Shown piece by piece: positions 11,501 through 21,548 of a stretch of 64,000 nucleotides of DNA. Source of the stretch: Adineta ricciae (taxonomy: Eukaryota; Rotifera; Eurotatoria; Adinetida; Adinetidae). The notes below the pieces were generated by a model. It was not told the DNA's origin, searched no databases, and worked only from the letters and a program-made list of their open reading frames with translations. Where the stretch lies: NCBI GenBank assembly GCA_905250025.1, contig CAJNOJ010000012.1, positions 434,001-498,000 on the forward strand, written 5' to 3'. Both the position numbers and the translations under genes were made by a program. Each line of letters opens with the position of its first letter. Position 1 is the first letter of the stretch.

Positions 11501-13529
11501 AATTCCGTATTTCACATGATGTTATCTGCCGATGGATGTTAAGTGTGAAGAAAAACTATCGTCCGGTTATCTACCACAATTGGAGACATGCGTTCAACGT
11601 TGCTCAAACAATGTTTGCAATGTTAACAGTACGTAGACATGTAGAACAGGTACTTTATAGCGAGATCTTCGGGTTTTTTTTTGTAGACGGGTGGTGTCAA
11701 TGTTCGAATGAATGATCTAGAACGCTTGGGTCTATTAATTGCTTGTTTAAGTCACGACCTTGACCATCGTGGAACTAATAACGCATTTCAAGCTAAAGTT
11801 GATGCGCCATTAGCAAAATTATATTCAACATCGACACTTGAACATCATCATTTTGACCAATGTATTATGATTTTACAGACGGAAGGAAATAATATTCTCC
11901 AAGCGTTATCGCCGAATGATTATAAACTAACGGTGCATTACATCGAATCGGCGATTTTATCAACAGATCTAGCGTTGTACTTTCGTAAACGAGGTGACTT
12001 TCAGAAATTAGTCGAAAATCGCGAAGAACATTGGACTGATCCGGCTAAGAAAGATCTCTTGAGGTAATATTGGCCTATTCAATGAATATGTTTCGAAAAT
12101 ATCCTTCTAGAGGAATGATGATGACGGCATGTGATGTAGCAGCTATTTGTAAACCATGGGAAATGCAACAAGTCATTGCCAAACTTGTTGCTAGTGAGTT
12201 TTTTCAACAAGGTGATATTGAAAGAAATCAACTCCACGTCGAACCGATTGTATGTGAAAGTAAAACACTTTTTTTTTAACCTAATTTTCCTATTCAACAC
12301 TTTCTAGCCAATGATGGATCGAGCAAAAAAGGATGAATTACCAAAGATGCAAGGTTTGCCTCTGTTTCTTGAACTAATCATATGCAAAATTCCGTATTCT
12401 AGTTGGTTTCATTGATTCAATTTGTCTTCCGGTTTATAAAGTAAATTCGAAATGTTCTCACTCTATATAAAAGCGTCCACATTCGTTTAATTAGATGTTA
12501 GCCGAAGCCGAAGAAGGCTTAACACCACTCTACGAAGGATGTAAACAAAATCGAGAGAATTGGGAAAAATTACAGCAAGAACATGACAAATTAAGTAAGA
12601 TACGCAAAACAAACTTATCTGACCTGATGAATGTTTGCCCTCACAAGCTAAAGAATTGAAGTAGTCCTTCGTTCGTTGAGTATCGTAATTAAACATGAAT
12701 GACTCGTTGCGTATTTTTGACTGGATGCTGATGATCTTCTTTTGTTGATCTATTCTAGAACTATTGTGGGCAGACAACGCTACTCAGGTAAATACTCCTA
12801 GATGAAGCATTTCGCATTCGATTGTTGTTGTTTTGTGGTTCTGTATTGTCTCGAATAATTGCTTGTCCTGTTTACTAAACATAAACATTTTTCTAGATAA
12901 GCACCGACATCGGTAGCAAGGAAAATTGAGCAGCTAAGTGAAGTATGAATAGAACATTATTTCTTTTAATCCTAATTCATCTCTTATTGAATCTGATTTA
13001 ATAACCTCTGTTTGTTGATTTTGTTGTATTTTGTTCATGTCTTCCCAATCATAAGTTTTTCTTCACTGCTTCGTTCGGCAATGAGAGTTGTTCACTGTAT
13101 CGTTGCTCGTTTTAGGAAACTTTACGCAAAATCCTTGAAGCATCTGACTCGCATGTACCATCGAAAAACCTTAATACTATTCCCTTAGATAAAATAAGTA
13201 AAAAACCTAATACCAATCACATTAATTCATCGTCTGAACAACACACGTCACTCGAACCAGTTTTATTTACATCTATTCATCAAAATAAAGGAGCAATCGA
13301 TGTTATTCGTGGTCAAGTCACAGACTTAAGGCATGATGTAGATCAATTACGTGCAGAAATTAATCGTCGGCGAACACACAATCATACGTCCAGCACTGAA
13401 ACTCGTCGAATATCGAAATCGGATACGAATAATGTCAATCAAACATCGGTATCTCATCATCATCATCACCATCATCATATTGATCAATCTTCTCAAACAG
13501 GACGTTCATCACTTTGCATTCTCTTGTAA
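8573..13529 (+). CDS. GAF-GAF cyclic nucleotide phosphodiesterase (PDE5/6/11-like) with CAAX long form
   Basis: Catalytic PDE with two N-terminal GAF domains. Exons: 8573-9169, 9692-9850, 9903-9992, 10540-10695, 10744-10802, 10856-10967, 11025-11174, 11230-11628, 11687-12063, 12111-12249, 12308-12353, 12403-12440, 12495-12594, then alternative ends. GAF-A includes [25 protein letters not shown] includes [18 protein letters not shown] sequence and [13 protein letters not shown]. The metal-binding histidines sit in YHNWRHAFN and [11 protein letters not shown], and the purine-clamp Gln and Phe in [10 protein letters not shown]. The core resembles PDE11 and PDE5 about equally. Joining 12594 to 12902-12942 and 13116-13529 gives 958 residues ending LCILL, a prenylation (CAAX) box, preceded by eight histidines. 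Including a 29-nt exon (12759-12787) and 12897-12929 instead gives 827 residues ending SKEN. An upstream first exon is possible. Confidence 0.85.
9257..9565 (-). CDS. Small CAAX-box protein nested in a PDE intron
   Basis: A 102-codon intronless frame on the strand opposite the PDE gene, wholly inside PDE intron 9170-9691. I do not recognise the family. The N-terminal half is moderately structured ([21 protein letters not shown]); the rest is polar, with basic KKSKS, Gln/Pro/Val/Glu-rich linker sequence and a basic RTSTKKSS segment. It ends CCTIM, so the last four residues (C-T-I-M) form a CAAX farnesylation-type box next to a second Cys and a polybasic stretch, the usual design of a lipid-anchored membrane protein. 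The host intron is about 522 bp, much longer than its neighbours, as expected if it carries a gene. No paralogue is visible here. Confidence 0.5.
   Translation of the reverse strand: MVKYKSYTDVKRNIAEYKMRTSYAGLVPINRLTSNLDSVHSSRQATRREQTLKKSKSAEVVPQPQPEQNVQMDATSEKQVHVETQQPAPRTSTKKSSCCTIM
10086..10145. repeat. Simple repeats (CG/GT and CT tracts) in a PDE intron
   Basis: A short CGCGCG/GTGTGT run near 10092-10114 is followed by a CTCTCT run near 10131-10145. Both lie inside the long intron 9993-10539. Confidence 0.7.
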
Positions 13530-13875
13530 AAATCATTTGTTTCGCTTTACTTGATTCGTATCCAATGCTTATTGTTTTCCATTTCTTTCTTTTTTTAACT
13601 TATTGTCAGAAAATAAAAGTATCGAAAGCTGTATAGAATCATCGAGCTATTTTCTCATTGCTTGCACTCGAAATATTTCAACAAACTCTTGCTAACGATC
13701 GATAAAAAATGAAGACATTCTCGTTTGGATGAGTCATCGTAGATCCAACCCATACGAGTTGTTTTTCTTGCGAGTGCGATAATTTGTTGAATCGACTTCG
13801 ACAAAATACACAATAATATTACTTGAAAAATGTTCATATCCTCCATTTGTATTCAACTACTTTCAATTTTGCTCA
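13530..13875. other. Spacer between PDE and the tRNA gene
   Basis: Contains an AATAAA signal near 13613, in position for the long PDE transcript. I see no exon. Confidence 0.5.
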
Positions 13876-13965
13876 GCCCCCGTAGCTCAGTCGGATTAGA
13901 GCGCCGTACTTATACACAGTATCGGAGCAATGCGGATGTCGTGAGTTCGAGCCTCACCGGGGGCA
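13876..13965 (+). tRNA. tRNA-Ile, anticodon TAT, with intron
   Basis: A 90-bp cloverleaf. The acceptor stem is GCCCCCG with CGGGGGC and discriminator A at 13965. The D arm is GCTC..GAGC. The anticodon stem is CCGTA with TGCGG, and the loop is CTTATA(A). The anticodon TAT lies at 13911-13913. The T arm is GTGAG-TTCGAGC-CTCAC, which includes an internal B box. A 15-nt intron (about 13915-13929) follows the base after the anticodon, the canonical eukaryotic position; tRNA-Ile(UAU) genes commonly carry an intron in animals. Removing it leaves 75 nt. It decodes AUA. Confidence 0.93.
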
Positions 13966-14061
13966 TCCATGATATATTTTTTTCTTTTGACTCATACCAC
14001 CTTGTGTTCTGTTTCTTTATGCTCTCGCAATACCAATGACTCATGACACCTTCCCAAAGTC

Positions 14062-14069
14062 TATATAAA
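14062..14069 (+). promoter_or_regulatory. TATA-like box of the VIT/VWA gene
   Basis: TATATAAA lies about 50 bp upstream of ATG 14117. Motif match only. Confidence 0.45.
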
Positions 14070-14116
14070 CCCATTGCTTTCTGAAATCTTTTCATTTTCT
14101 TTGGTCAAGTGTCAAC

Positions 14117-16772
14117 ATGTTGAAGGTAGCATCATCGTCTGGTCGGCAACGTCATCAAGATCAATTTATTCCGTTAAAAAACGTTGCTGTCGAAGTGAAG
14201 ATCCATTCATTTGCAGCAGAAGTTTGCATCAAACAAGTTTTCATCAACAGCGAAGAAACAAGCGCACCGGTCGAAGCTGTCTATTGTTTTCCTGTCGACG
14301 AACAAGCGGCCATCCATAGTTTCGAAGCGACAATCGACGATGGACGAAAGATTCAAGGACAAATTAAAGAAAAGAAAGCTGCACAAAAAGATTATTGTCA
14401 AGCATTAAAGAGAAGAGATGGTGCATTCTTGCTCGAACAAGATGAAAACTCGAATGATATCTTTACTATCAGTATTGGTGAGTATTATATAACTGTAGGT
14501 TTTCATGTAATTTTCATAATATTTTTTGTTTAGGTTCGCTTAAAACACAATCGAAATGTGAAATAGAACTTCGCTATGTTCAAGAGCTTGAATTAATCGA
14601 TGATGGTCAACGCATACAATTCGTTCTACCAACAACTATTGCACCACGATATAGTTCTGTATCTGCCGGTCACGGTCATATCAAATCGCCTGGATCAACA
14701 TCGATTCAATACGTACAATCAACACCATACACGATTTCATTTTCTTGTATAATTTCATCATTACCCATCGCATCGGTCGGTTCGCCATCACATCCAATCG
14801 AAGTTTCACCGCAATCAAGTAGCGACACATATCCATCGATAAATGCTCGTTTATCACAAGAAAACACTCATCTTGATCGTGACATTATTCTTAATATTGC
14901 TCTTCAGCAGCAACGAACTCTTACGTATACTCTCGTCGAAAAACAAGCAGTAATGGTTTCACTGGTTCCAACATTAGAGCTTTGCGACAACACCAATCGA
15001 ATAAAAAAAGTGAATTGCGAATATATCTTCGTAGTCGATTGTAGTGGATCGATGGATTCTGAGAATAGAATTGATTATACCCGACAGGCCATGTTAGTAT
15101 TTATTAAAAGTTTACCGATTGACTCGCATTTTAATATCATTCGATTTGGTTCCTCCTACGAAATGTTCCAGAAAAAGAAAAAACTGACAATCGAATACAA
15201 TGAAAAAACGGCTCAACAAGCAGTCAAGTATATCAACAAGATGAAAGTAAGACACCATGATGTATACATGATTGTGAAATGAATTTTTATGTTTTAGGCT
15301 GATTTGGGAGGAACGGAACTTCATTCGGTTCTTTCTTATTTAAAAGAAACTCCGCCGGAAGAAAATTATTCACGACAAGTTTTTTTGTTAACTGATGGAG
15401 AAATTTCTGATGTTGACTCAGTTCTTCGCCTTTGCCATTCGATGTCGAATACCACTCGCATCTTTTCCTTCGGACTTGGCTCATCACCAAGCCGAGCCTT
15501 AGTCAAAGGCTTGGCTAGAATGACAAATGGTTCATACCTATTCATTCCACCCAAAACTCATGTCGATGTCGCAGTTACTCGACAGTTATATAAAGCACTT
15601 GAACCATGTTTAGTCAACGTTAAAGTGCGATGTCATTTTGATAACAATGAATTCGAAAACTGTCGAATTTCACCGAAAATTTTACCACCTATTTATGCTA
15701 AACAACGGCTTAATGTATACATTATGATGCCAAAACACATCGAAGGAAAGTTATCAGGCACAGTGGAATTCCTCACGCAGAATGTAAGTACACGTTGATT
15801 CATTACTCATACATTATGGCGCTGTATTTTTCACTTTTATAGAACGATCTACTCGAACGTGTGACACTTACGAATGTTCAGCCTTCGTCAACATTGCTTG
15901 CAACACGTTTGGCAGCGAAATCCATCATAATGGATCTTCAAGTTGATGATTATCAGTCGACTGCCTCTCGTCAAACACGTTTTACTGAACAAGAGAAAAA
16001 TGATGTTCGGCAAGAACTGGTTGATATTTCAGTTCAGCATCAAGTGCTTTCACCGTTTACTGCATTTATTGGCATTGAAACGCGAACTGAACAGGAAAGA
16101 GCTGCCGTAGCGTCAGTCGGTGACATGGTTCTTCGAGAAGTACCAATTGAAATCAACGGTGGAGGCCAATCATCCTTCAATTGTAGTCCTACATCTCCAA
16201 ACTTCTCTCGGTCGTCATTCAGTGATGAGGACGACGAAGAGCTAACTTTGTTCACTTCATATTCTAAGAAATCGTATACCAACCGTAAAAGAGCACGATC
16301 ACGATCACGATCACGGTCACGATCACGGTCACGATCACGGTCACGATCACGGTCACGATCACGATCAGCTCGGCTCAGAGACTCATCGAGTTCAATGGAG
16401 CAGTTGGATACTGGCGATAGTGAATCAGAAACAGAACAAACAACTGCTAGCAACTCCTCCGATGTAATCCGAGAAATCATTGCTTTACAAAACTTCAATG
16501 GCCTATGGTCAACAAACGATCTCCAACAGATCGATGCATTACTTCAGAAGAAAACCATTACGGTCGATTTGAAGAAGATTATTAGCGATTTTCACGATAA
16601 AATTAATGATACGATATTATCAATAATCATCATGTGCGTTTTGGCAAAATACTTTCCGACTGATGAACCATTATGGAAACCTTTGGTAAAAAAATGTGAG
16701 AAAGTGTTAGAAGGTCAACTTGGGAACAATGAATCAGCTCAGATAATAGGCAATATAAAACAATTAATTTGA
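14117..16772 (+). CDS. VIT and VWA domain protein (VWA5A-like) with RS repeat
   Basis: Four exons (14117-14477, 14534-15246, 15298-15783, 15843-16772) give 829 residues. A VIT domain fills about 10-160 (VAVEVKIHSFAAEVCIKQVFIN). A VWA domain fills about 300-480; its metal site (MIDAS) is intact, with DCSGSMDS, the Thr in GGTELHSVL and the Asp in LTDGEISD. Order and spacing match VWA5A and the inter-alpha-inhibitor-like part of PARP4; there is no signal peptide, so it is likely cytosolic. After the VWA and linker comes a stretch of 13 Arg-Ser dipeptides (about residues 665-690) encoded by a CACGAT/CACGGT hexamer repeat. A final globular segment (about 715-829; LWSTNDLQQIDALLQKKTI) resembles the C-terminal region of VWA5A/PARP4. 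The RS tract is not usual for this family. Confidence 0.8.
16292..16367 (+). repeat. In-frame hexanucleotide repeat encoding (Arg-Ser)n
   Basis: Tandem CACGAT and CACGGT hexamers, partly in an alternating 12-bp order, inside the last exon of the VIT/VWA gene. Because the unit is 6 bp, length changes keep frame and add or remove Arg-Ser pairs. On the minus strand the same repeat reads as Arg-Asp. Confidence 0.9.
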
Positions 16773-16915
16773 TTTTGTTAAAATACATTTCGTTTTCTTT
16801 CTTGTTAAACTAGATCTTTGATAATAGATTTCTTATTCGTGACGTAAAAAAGTGCATTGAAATTGTTTTAAATTGATTTATTCTTTAAAGAAATTGAAAG
16901 ATTCTATGTATACTC

Positions 16916-17398
16916 CTATTGCATCATTAATTTTACAAATTGATCAAAATTAATTCCATTGGTTCCATGTGAGAGTAGTTCTTTAATGATTAAATCGTAT
17001 TGTTCATCATCGAGATGATCAAAAAAGTCGCTTTCACGACGAAGTCGATCGACATCTTCACGAGAAATGCGTCCATCGTGATCTCGATCTAATGCATCAA
17101 ATGTTCGACGTAATTCGTCGTTCAATTCAGTCGAGCCAACATGACGAAGCATCAATGTTACATATTGATCAACAGTAAGCGTTGTTTCACGGGTCGCCTC
17201 ATCAGTTTGTTCGCCTAATGCAGTACGAACAAGTAATAAGGCTTCGTTGGGATCTAATTCGATTCCAATCGATCTTGCTATCGCACAAAAATCTTCAGGA
17301 CCAATCGAACGATTGTGGTCGCGATCAAGAAGAAAAAATGCTTCTTCCACAGCTCGATCGAATCGAGCATGGTCATTCGTGTTACCATTCGTCGACAT
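16916..17398 (-). CDS. EF-hand calcium-binding protein (calmodulin/troponin C-like)
   Basis: An intronless frame of 160 residues, tail to tail with the VIT/VWA gene. Four EF-hand-sized units can be traced. The first (DRDHNRSIGPED, about residues 24-35) and third (DRDHDGRISRED, about 101-112) have good loops with acidic residues at positions 1, 3 and 12. The second (after LGEQTDEATRE) and fourth (SHGTNGINFDQ) are degenerate. It is therefore likely to bind two calcium ions. The unusually acidic and Arg-rich helices (DVDRLRRESDFFDHLDDEQYD) differ from true calmodulin. It starts at ATG 17396-17398, the first in frame, and has a short leader. Confidence 0.75.
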   Translation of the reverse strand: MSTNGNTNDHARFDRAVEEAFFLLDRDHNRSIGPEDFCAIARSIGIELDPNEALLLVRTALGEQTDEATRETTLTVDQYVTLMLRHVGSTELNDELRRTFDALDRDHDGRISREDVDRLRRESDFFDHLDDEQYDLIIKELLSHGTNGINFDQFVKLMMQ

Positions 17399-17853
17399 GT
17401 TTATTCATCTACGTAGAAAGTTTTTATGAAAACCTATGTCAAAGAAAGAAAAGAGTTTTTTTTAAGTCAGTAGTTGTTATCGTGCGCGTGAGATCTCTCG
17501 TTGCTTATCTCTACGTCCGTGACGTTTACAATTAGAATTAGTTTGACAGAATTAATCATTCTGTTTGTTGTCTTTCCATCAAATACCTGACATCACGAAT
17601 GACTCAGTCATGTGAATATCTTTCGTCGGTATTTAATGGATTGATGGCAAGTATTGATACGCATTTTTCGAAGGATTCGATCGTCTCTATTTCGACGAAG
17701 TTAATTATCACACTTATTTTCGATTATTTTCGTTCTTCAGAATGAAAAACGATACTGGATACATAAGTCAATATATGCACTCTTGTCTTACCAGCTTTCC
17801 TGTGAAGCGTACTCGTTTATATAGCGTCGTGATTTCGATTATTTTTCTCAGTA
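17399..17853. other. Divergent promoter region, EF-hand and trehalase
   Basis: A head-to-head spacer of 455 bp. A TTTATATAG element lies near 17815-17823, about 30 bp before the trehalase ATG. A TTTTTCTCAG tract lies 4 bp before that ATG and could be a leader splice acceptor. I see no coding exon. Confidence 0.45.
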
Positions 17854-19260
17854 ATGCCGCAATCGCCGGACGAAATCTACGAAGAATTGTTTGAAGATGT
17901 GCAGTTGGCAAAGGTTTTCAATGATTCGAAAACGTTCTGTGATGTTATATCTTGGCGACTAACACCGAAGAAAATTCTCGAATGCTATCGAAAAGAAAAA
18001 TCCAAACCAAACTTCGATCTTCCGTCGTTTGTTTTCGAGCATTTCGTTCCACCAAATGCAACAACAGTTGAGAGTAAAGACTGCACGATTGAAGAACATT
18101 GCCGTCGTTTATGGCCGTTGTTGACTCGATCGCCGACGAAAGAAAAATTCTCATCTTTTATTGACGTACCACATCCATTCGTAGTACCCGGTGGCCGTTT
18201 TCGAGAATTTTATTACTGGGACACATATTTTACGATGTTGGGTTTAGTCCGATCGAATGAAATCGAACTAGCAAACAACATGTTGGAGAACTTTGCACAT
18301 CTTATTCGTACCATTGGACATATACCAAACGGAAATCGATATTATTATCGAGGTCGATCGCAGCCGCCTTATTTTGTCCTAATGACGGAATTATTGGGAC
18401 AAACAGAAAAGTATCGAAAGGAATTAGCAATGGAATACCAGTTTTGGATGGAAAAACGAAGTGTTGTACTTGCTAATGGAACGGTTTTGAATCGATATTT
18501 TGATGATTTAAACACTCGTCCAAGACCGGAAGCTTTTCGCGAAGATACAGAAACCGCTCGGTGTGCACAAACAACGGATATTTATGCCCATTTACGAGCA
18601 GCTGCAGAATCAGGTTGGGATTTCAGTTCCCGATGGATGGACAAAGAAAACGATTTATCAACGCTGAGAACAGCTGATATTCTTCCTATCGATCTGAACT
18701 GCTTACTATATCATTTGGAAGTAATTTTAGGTAAAACCGATCAGGCTGAGAGACGTCGACAGGCGATTCATCAATACATGTGGTCGGATGACTTGAAGTT
18801 CTTTACTGATTATAATTATGTACGAAAAGAACGAACTAATCGATTGACATTAGCTGGACTTTATCCATTATGGTTACGTGTGGCAACAGCTGAACAGACT
18901 CAACATGCGGCCGGACAAGTCGAAAAGTTATTTTTATTCGATGGCGGTCTCGTAACCACAATTTCGAAAGAAAGTACACAGCAATGGGATAGACCAAATG
19001 GATGGGCACCCATGGAATACATTGGGTATCGTGCGTTATTGCAAACATCTGGTTATGAGAGTCTGGCTCGAACAGTTCGTCAACGATGGATGGCATTGAA
19101 CGAGCGTGTCTACAAAAGCACAGGTAAAATGATGGAAAAATATGATGTAGTTGACATTCATAAACCAGCCGGAGGTGGTGAATACGAAACACAAGATGGT
19201 TTTGGATGGACTAATGGTGTATATTTAGAAATGCTTTACGATCAACAGAACGAGATTTAA
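17854..19260 (+). CDS. Trehalase, GH37, bacterial-type, intronless
   Basis: One uninterrupted frame of 468 residues. GH37 trehalase hydrolyses trehalose to two glucose molecules. Both family signatures are present: PGGRFREFYYWDTY at about 113-126 and QWDRPNGWAP at about 374-383. Further matching motifs are IPNGNRYYYRGRSQPP, AAAESGWDFSSRWM, carrying the Asp thought to be catalytic, and GGGEYETQDGFGWTNGV, carrying the other acidic residue near the end. The N-terminus (SPDEIYEELFEDVQLAKVFNDSKTFCD) aligns with bacterial TreA/TreF. There is no signal peptide or C-terminal anchor, so it is likely cytosolic. The lack of introns in an intron-rich region fits acquisition from bacteria. The base composition looks like that of the neighbours, so any transfer is old. 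A polyA signal lies at 19307. Confidence 0.93.
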   Translation: MPQSPDEIYEELFEDVQLAKVFNDSKTFCDVISWRLTPKKILECYRKEKSKPNFDLPSFVFEHFVPPNATTVESKDCTIEEHCRRLWPLLTRSPTKEKFSSFIDVPHPFVVPGGRFREFYYWDTYFTMLGLVRSNEIELANNMLENFAHLIRTIGHIPNGNRYYYRGRSQPPYFVLMTELLGQTEKYRKELAMEYQFWMEKRSVVLANGTVLNRYFDDLNTRPRPEAFREDTETARCAQTTDIYAHLRAAAESGWDFSSRWMDKENDLSTLRTADILPIDLNCLLYHLEVILGKTDQAERRRQAIHQYMWSDDLKFFTDYNYVRKERTNRLTLAGLYPLWLRVATAEQTQHAAGQVEKLFLFDGGLVTTISKESTQQWDRPNGWAPMEYIGYRALLQTSGYESLARTVRQRWMALNERVYKSTGKMMEKYDVVDIHKPAGGGEYETQDGFGWTNGVYLEMLYDQQNEI

Positions 19261-19363
19261 TCTAAAACATGACAAGCTTTGTAGTTGTTAGTTTATCTTC
19301 ATTTACAATAAAAGAAGCGTTTCTATAAGTAAAAGATGAATTCTCACAATGCTCATCTTTGGA

Positions 19364-19717
19364 TTACATAGCGTGAGGACAAATCAAGTGTGTAGACGAG
19401 CTGCTATACAAAAGGCTCAGGAAAATATCATTCCATGGATAAATAGTATTTAAAATCAAGACGTCTTTTTCTCTTGAAAGATCGTGAGCTAAACTAAGTG
19501 CATTTCTCAAGTACGACATACCGTGGAGAAGAGACAGAAGATTGTTCTTTTCATTACGTGTTGAGTTTCGCCCGACAGATGTCACTGGTTGCCAAGTACA
19601 TCCTTCTTTTCTGTCAAAGTATATTGTGTAGGATAATGGCGTCACAAGATCCAATCTAATACGAATCAATTCTTTGAACAACAACATTTCAAGAACATTG
19701 GAGTCCATTGAAAACAT
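19364..19717 (-). CDS. Unrecognised 117-codon frame, possible small gene
   Basis: An ATG-started frame between the trehalase and MARCH genes. I cannot name a family. It contains a plausible beta/alpha-like stretch (SYTIYFDRKEGCTWQ) and a Leu-rich part (NNLLSLLHGMSYLRNAL). The 80-bp gap to the MARCH start would make a shared divergent promoter. No splice continuation or polyA signal on the minus strand stands out, so it may be a chance frame. Confidence 0.25.
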   Translation of the reverse strand: MFSMDSNVLEMLLFKELIRIRLDLVTPLSYTIYFDRKEGCTWQPVTSVGRNSTRNEKNNLLSLLHGMSYLRNALSLAHDLSREKDVLILNTIYPWNDIFLSLLYSSSSTHLICPHAM

Positions 19718-19797
19718 CGACTCCGTGATACGAAAAAAGTAAGAACAAAAGTGAGAAATTTGTCAAAACGTTCGTTTGTGTCATTTAGAGAACAGTC

Positions 19798-21065
19798 ATG
19801 GCTTGCACCCCAGTTGGTGTTAATAATCAAAGCAGTGAACTATCAAATGATAAATCAGTAAGAGCAATGGCCAAATAACATCCCGGACGGTTTTTCAATC
19901 TAAATCGTTTTCTCTAGGATATTCCAAGTAATCTCGATGACGAAGCTAATACATCAAAATCAATAGTAGAAACACCTTTAATCCCACCGGAGTCGACCAG
20001 TAAGCGTTCATTCTCATCTATAAGTTCCAAAGCAAGTGATTATCCTGATATCTGCCGGATTTGCCATTGTGAAGGTACACTTGAAGAGCCATTAATATCT
20101 CCTTGTTACTGTTTGGGCACAATGCAATATTTACATCAAGCATGTTTACAACGTTGGATAAAAAGTTCCGGTGTAAAATCATGTGAATTATGTAAATTTG
20201 AATTCATCATGCATTCAGAAATCAAACCGTTCAAACAGGTAGAATTGATGTTCGCTGAAAACGATGAAAAATTTGCTGGGATGTTTGTTTAGTGGCAAAA
20301 ATTGGATATGAATGTCGTCGAACGACGAAAAGTGATGTGTTCAGTAGCGTTTAATTTAATTGCAGTCACCTGTGTTCTTTGGTCTTTATATGTGCTGATT
20401 GAAAAAACTCGAGATGAAGTCAAAGTTGGCAAACTTCGTAAATAAAATCTATTTTATCTTTGAAATAGAAGAAGACGAAAGATCGGTTTTGTTTTTCCAC
20501 AGATTGGCCGTTTTGGACGAAACTCATCGTGGTTGCTATTGGTTTCACTGGCGGTTTAGTAAGAGAAAACGGCTCGTTAGTGTACGAGAGACAGCAAACT
20601 TTGTATTTTTAGGTTTTTCTCTATGTTCAATGTAAAATGTACATTCAGGTAGGTTCAAATATCTAATTATTCCTTACACTCGGCTCTTCTTTAGCTTTGT
20701 ATTCGTTGGCGTCAGTTCAATCAACGTATCATCATCCATTCAAGAGATGAACAGCATCGTAGTGGCACTCTCTATTCGTCGGGTAACTTACCTTTGAAAA
20801 AAAAAGGCATCTTTTCCAAACATTTCTGTTCAATTTAGGAACGAAATATTCTCAAAATAAACGAGGCAATTGTATTATAACAGTACTTGATGCAAATGAT
20901 TTACCCCCATTGAACTCTAATACTTCATCATCGGTTACTCCTGGTCATACAACAATTCGGTCGAATTCTCCTTCAGCAACGAGCACAAACCGCAATCGAA
21001 GACATGACGATAATCATCATCAACATTTTCTACATCGAATTTTTCATTTTCGTCGATCGAATTGA
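19798..21065 (+). CDS. MARCHF8: MARCH1/8-type RING-CH membrane E3 ubiquitin ligase
   Basis: Seven exons (19798-19857, 19918-20238, 20293-20437, 20503-20558, 20613-20648, 20695-20782, 20839-21065) give 310 residues. The RING-CH (C4HC3) domain, about 77-127, reads [20 protein letters not shown], then [26 protein letters not shown] with all eight ligands. Two membrane helices follow: [22 protein letters not shown] and [17 protein letters not shown]. The segment between the RING and the first helix ([18 protein letters not shown]) is very like vertebrate MARCH1/8, which ubiquitinate membrane proteins on endosomes for lysosomal sorting. The Ser/Thr/His-rich C-terminal tail is diverged. The phase of all six introns supports the model. 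Confidence 0.88.
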
Positions 21066-21548
21066 TTTCTTTTACGTGTACATACATAGATTTGCCCCTA
21101 TCAAATCGAAATTTCAATACGAGTAGGAATCTCAAATCGTTTCTACAGTGCATTGCCAATAACTATAATTATGAAAGGCAAAATCAAATAGACGAAATTG
21201 ATCTTTTCTAGTCATTAGAATGTTCTCTTAATAAGACAAACTCTTTTAGATTCGTTTTTCCTCGCTCTCCATCATCGATTTTCGTCTCTCTTTTTCTTAG
21301 GTCGGTTCATTCGTTGTTTTTCTTGATGTTGTCTTATGTAATTGCACAGAAACAGAAGTTGCTCTTTTCAGTTCATGCGTTACAGTTTGTTTTTCTGGTT
21401 CACTTTGTGCTATTGCTTCATTTTAAACAATAATAAATGGTAGGATGATCTAATCGAGTTCACATCTTAGTCACACAAGAAAAAAAATCTCACTAAACAT
21501 ACAAAAAAAACTTCTGATTTACCGATGAAATAAATGAATATAAAAACA
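21066..21548. other. Spacer between convergent genes
   Basis: This stretch lies between the 3' ends of the MARCH gene (plus) and the RAWUL gene (minus). It holds AT-rich sequence and possible polyA signals (for example AATAATAAAT near 21428). I see no exon. Confidence 0.5.

Noticed and set aside
16040-16498. Minus-strand 152-codon frame with a long Arg-Asp repeat
   Set aside because: It is the reverse reading of the RS hexamer in the VIT/VWA exon. No start context, splice sites or family motif support it.
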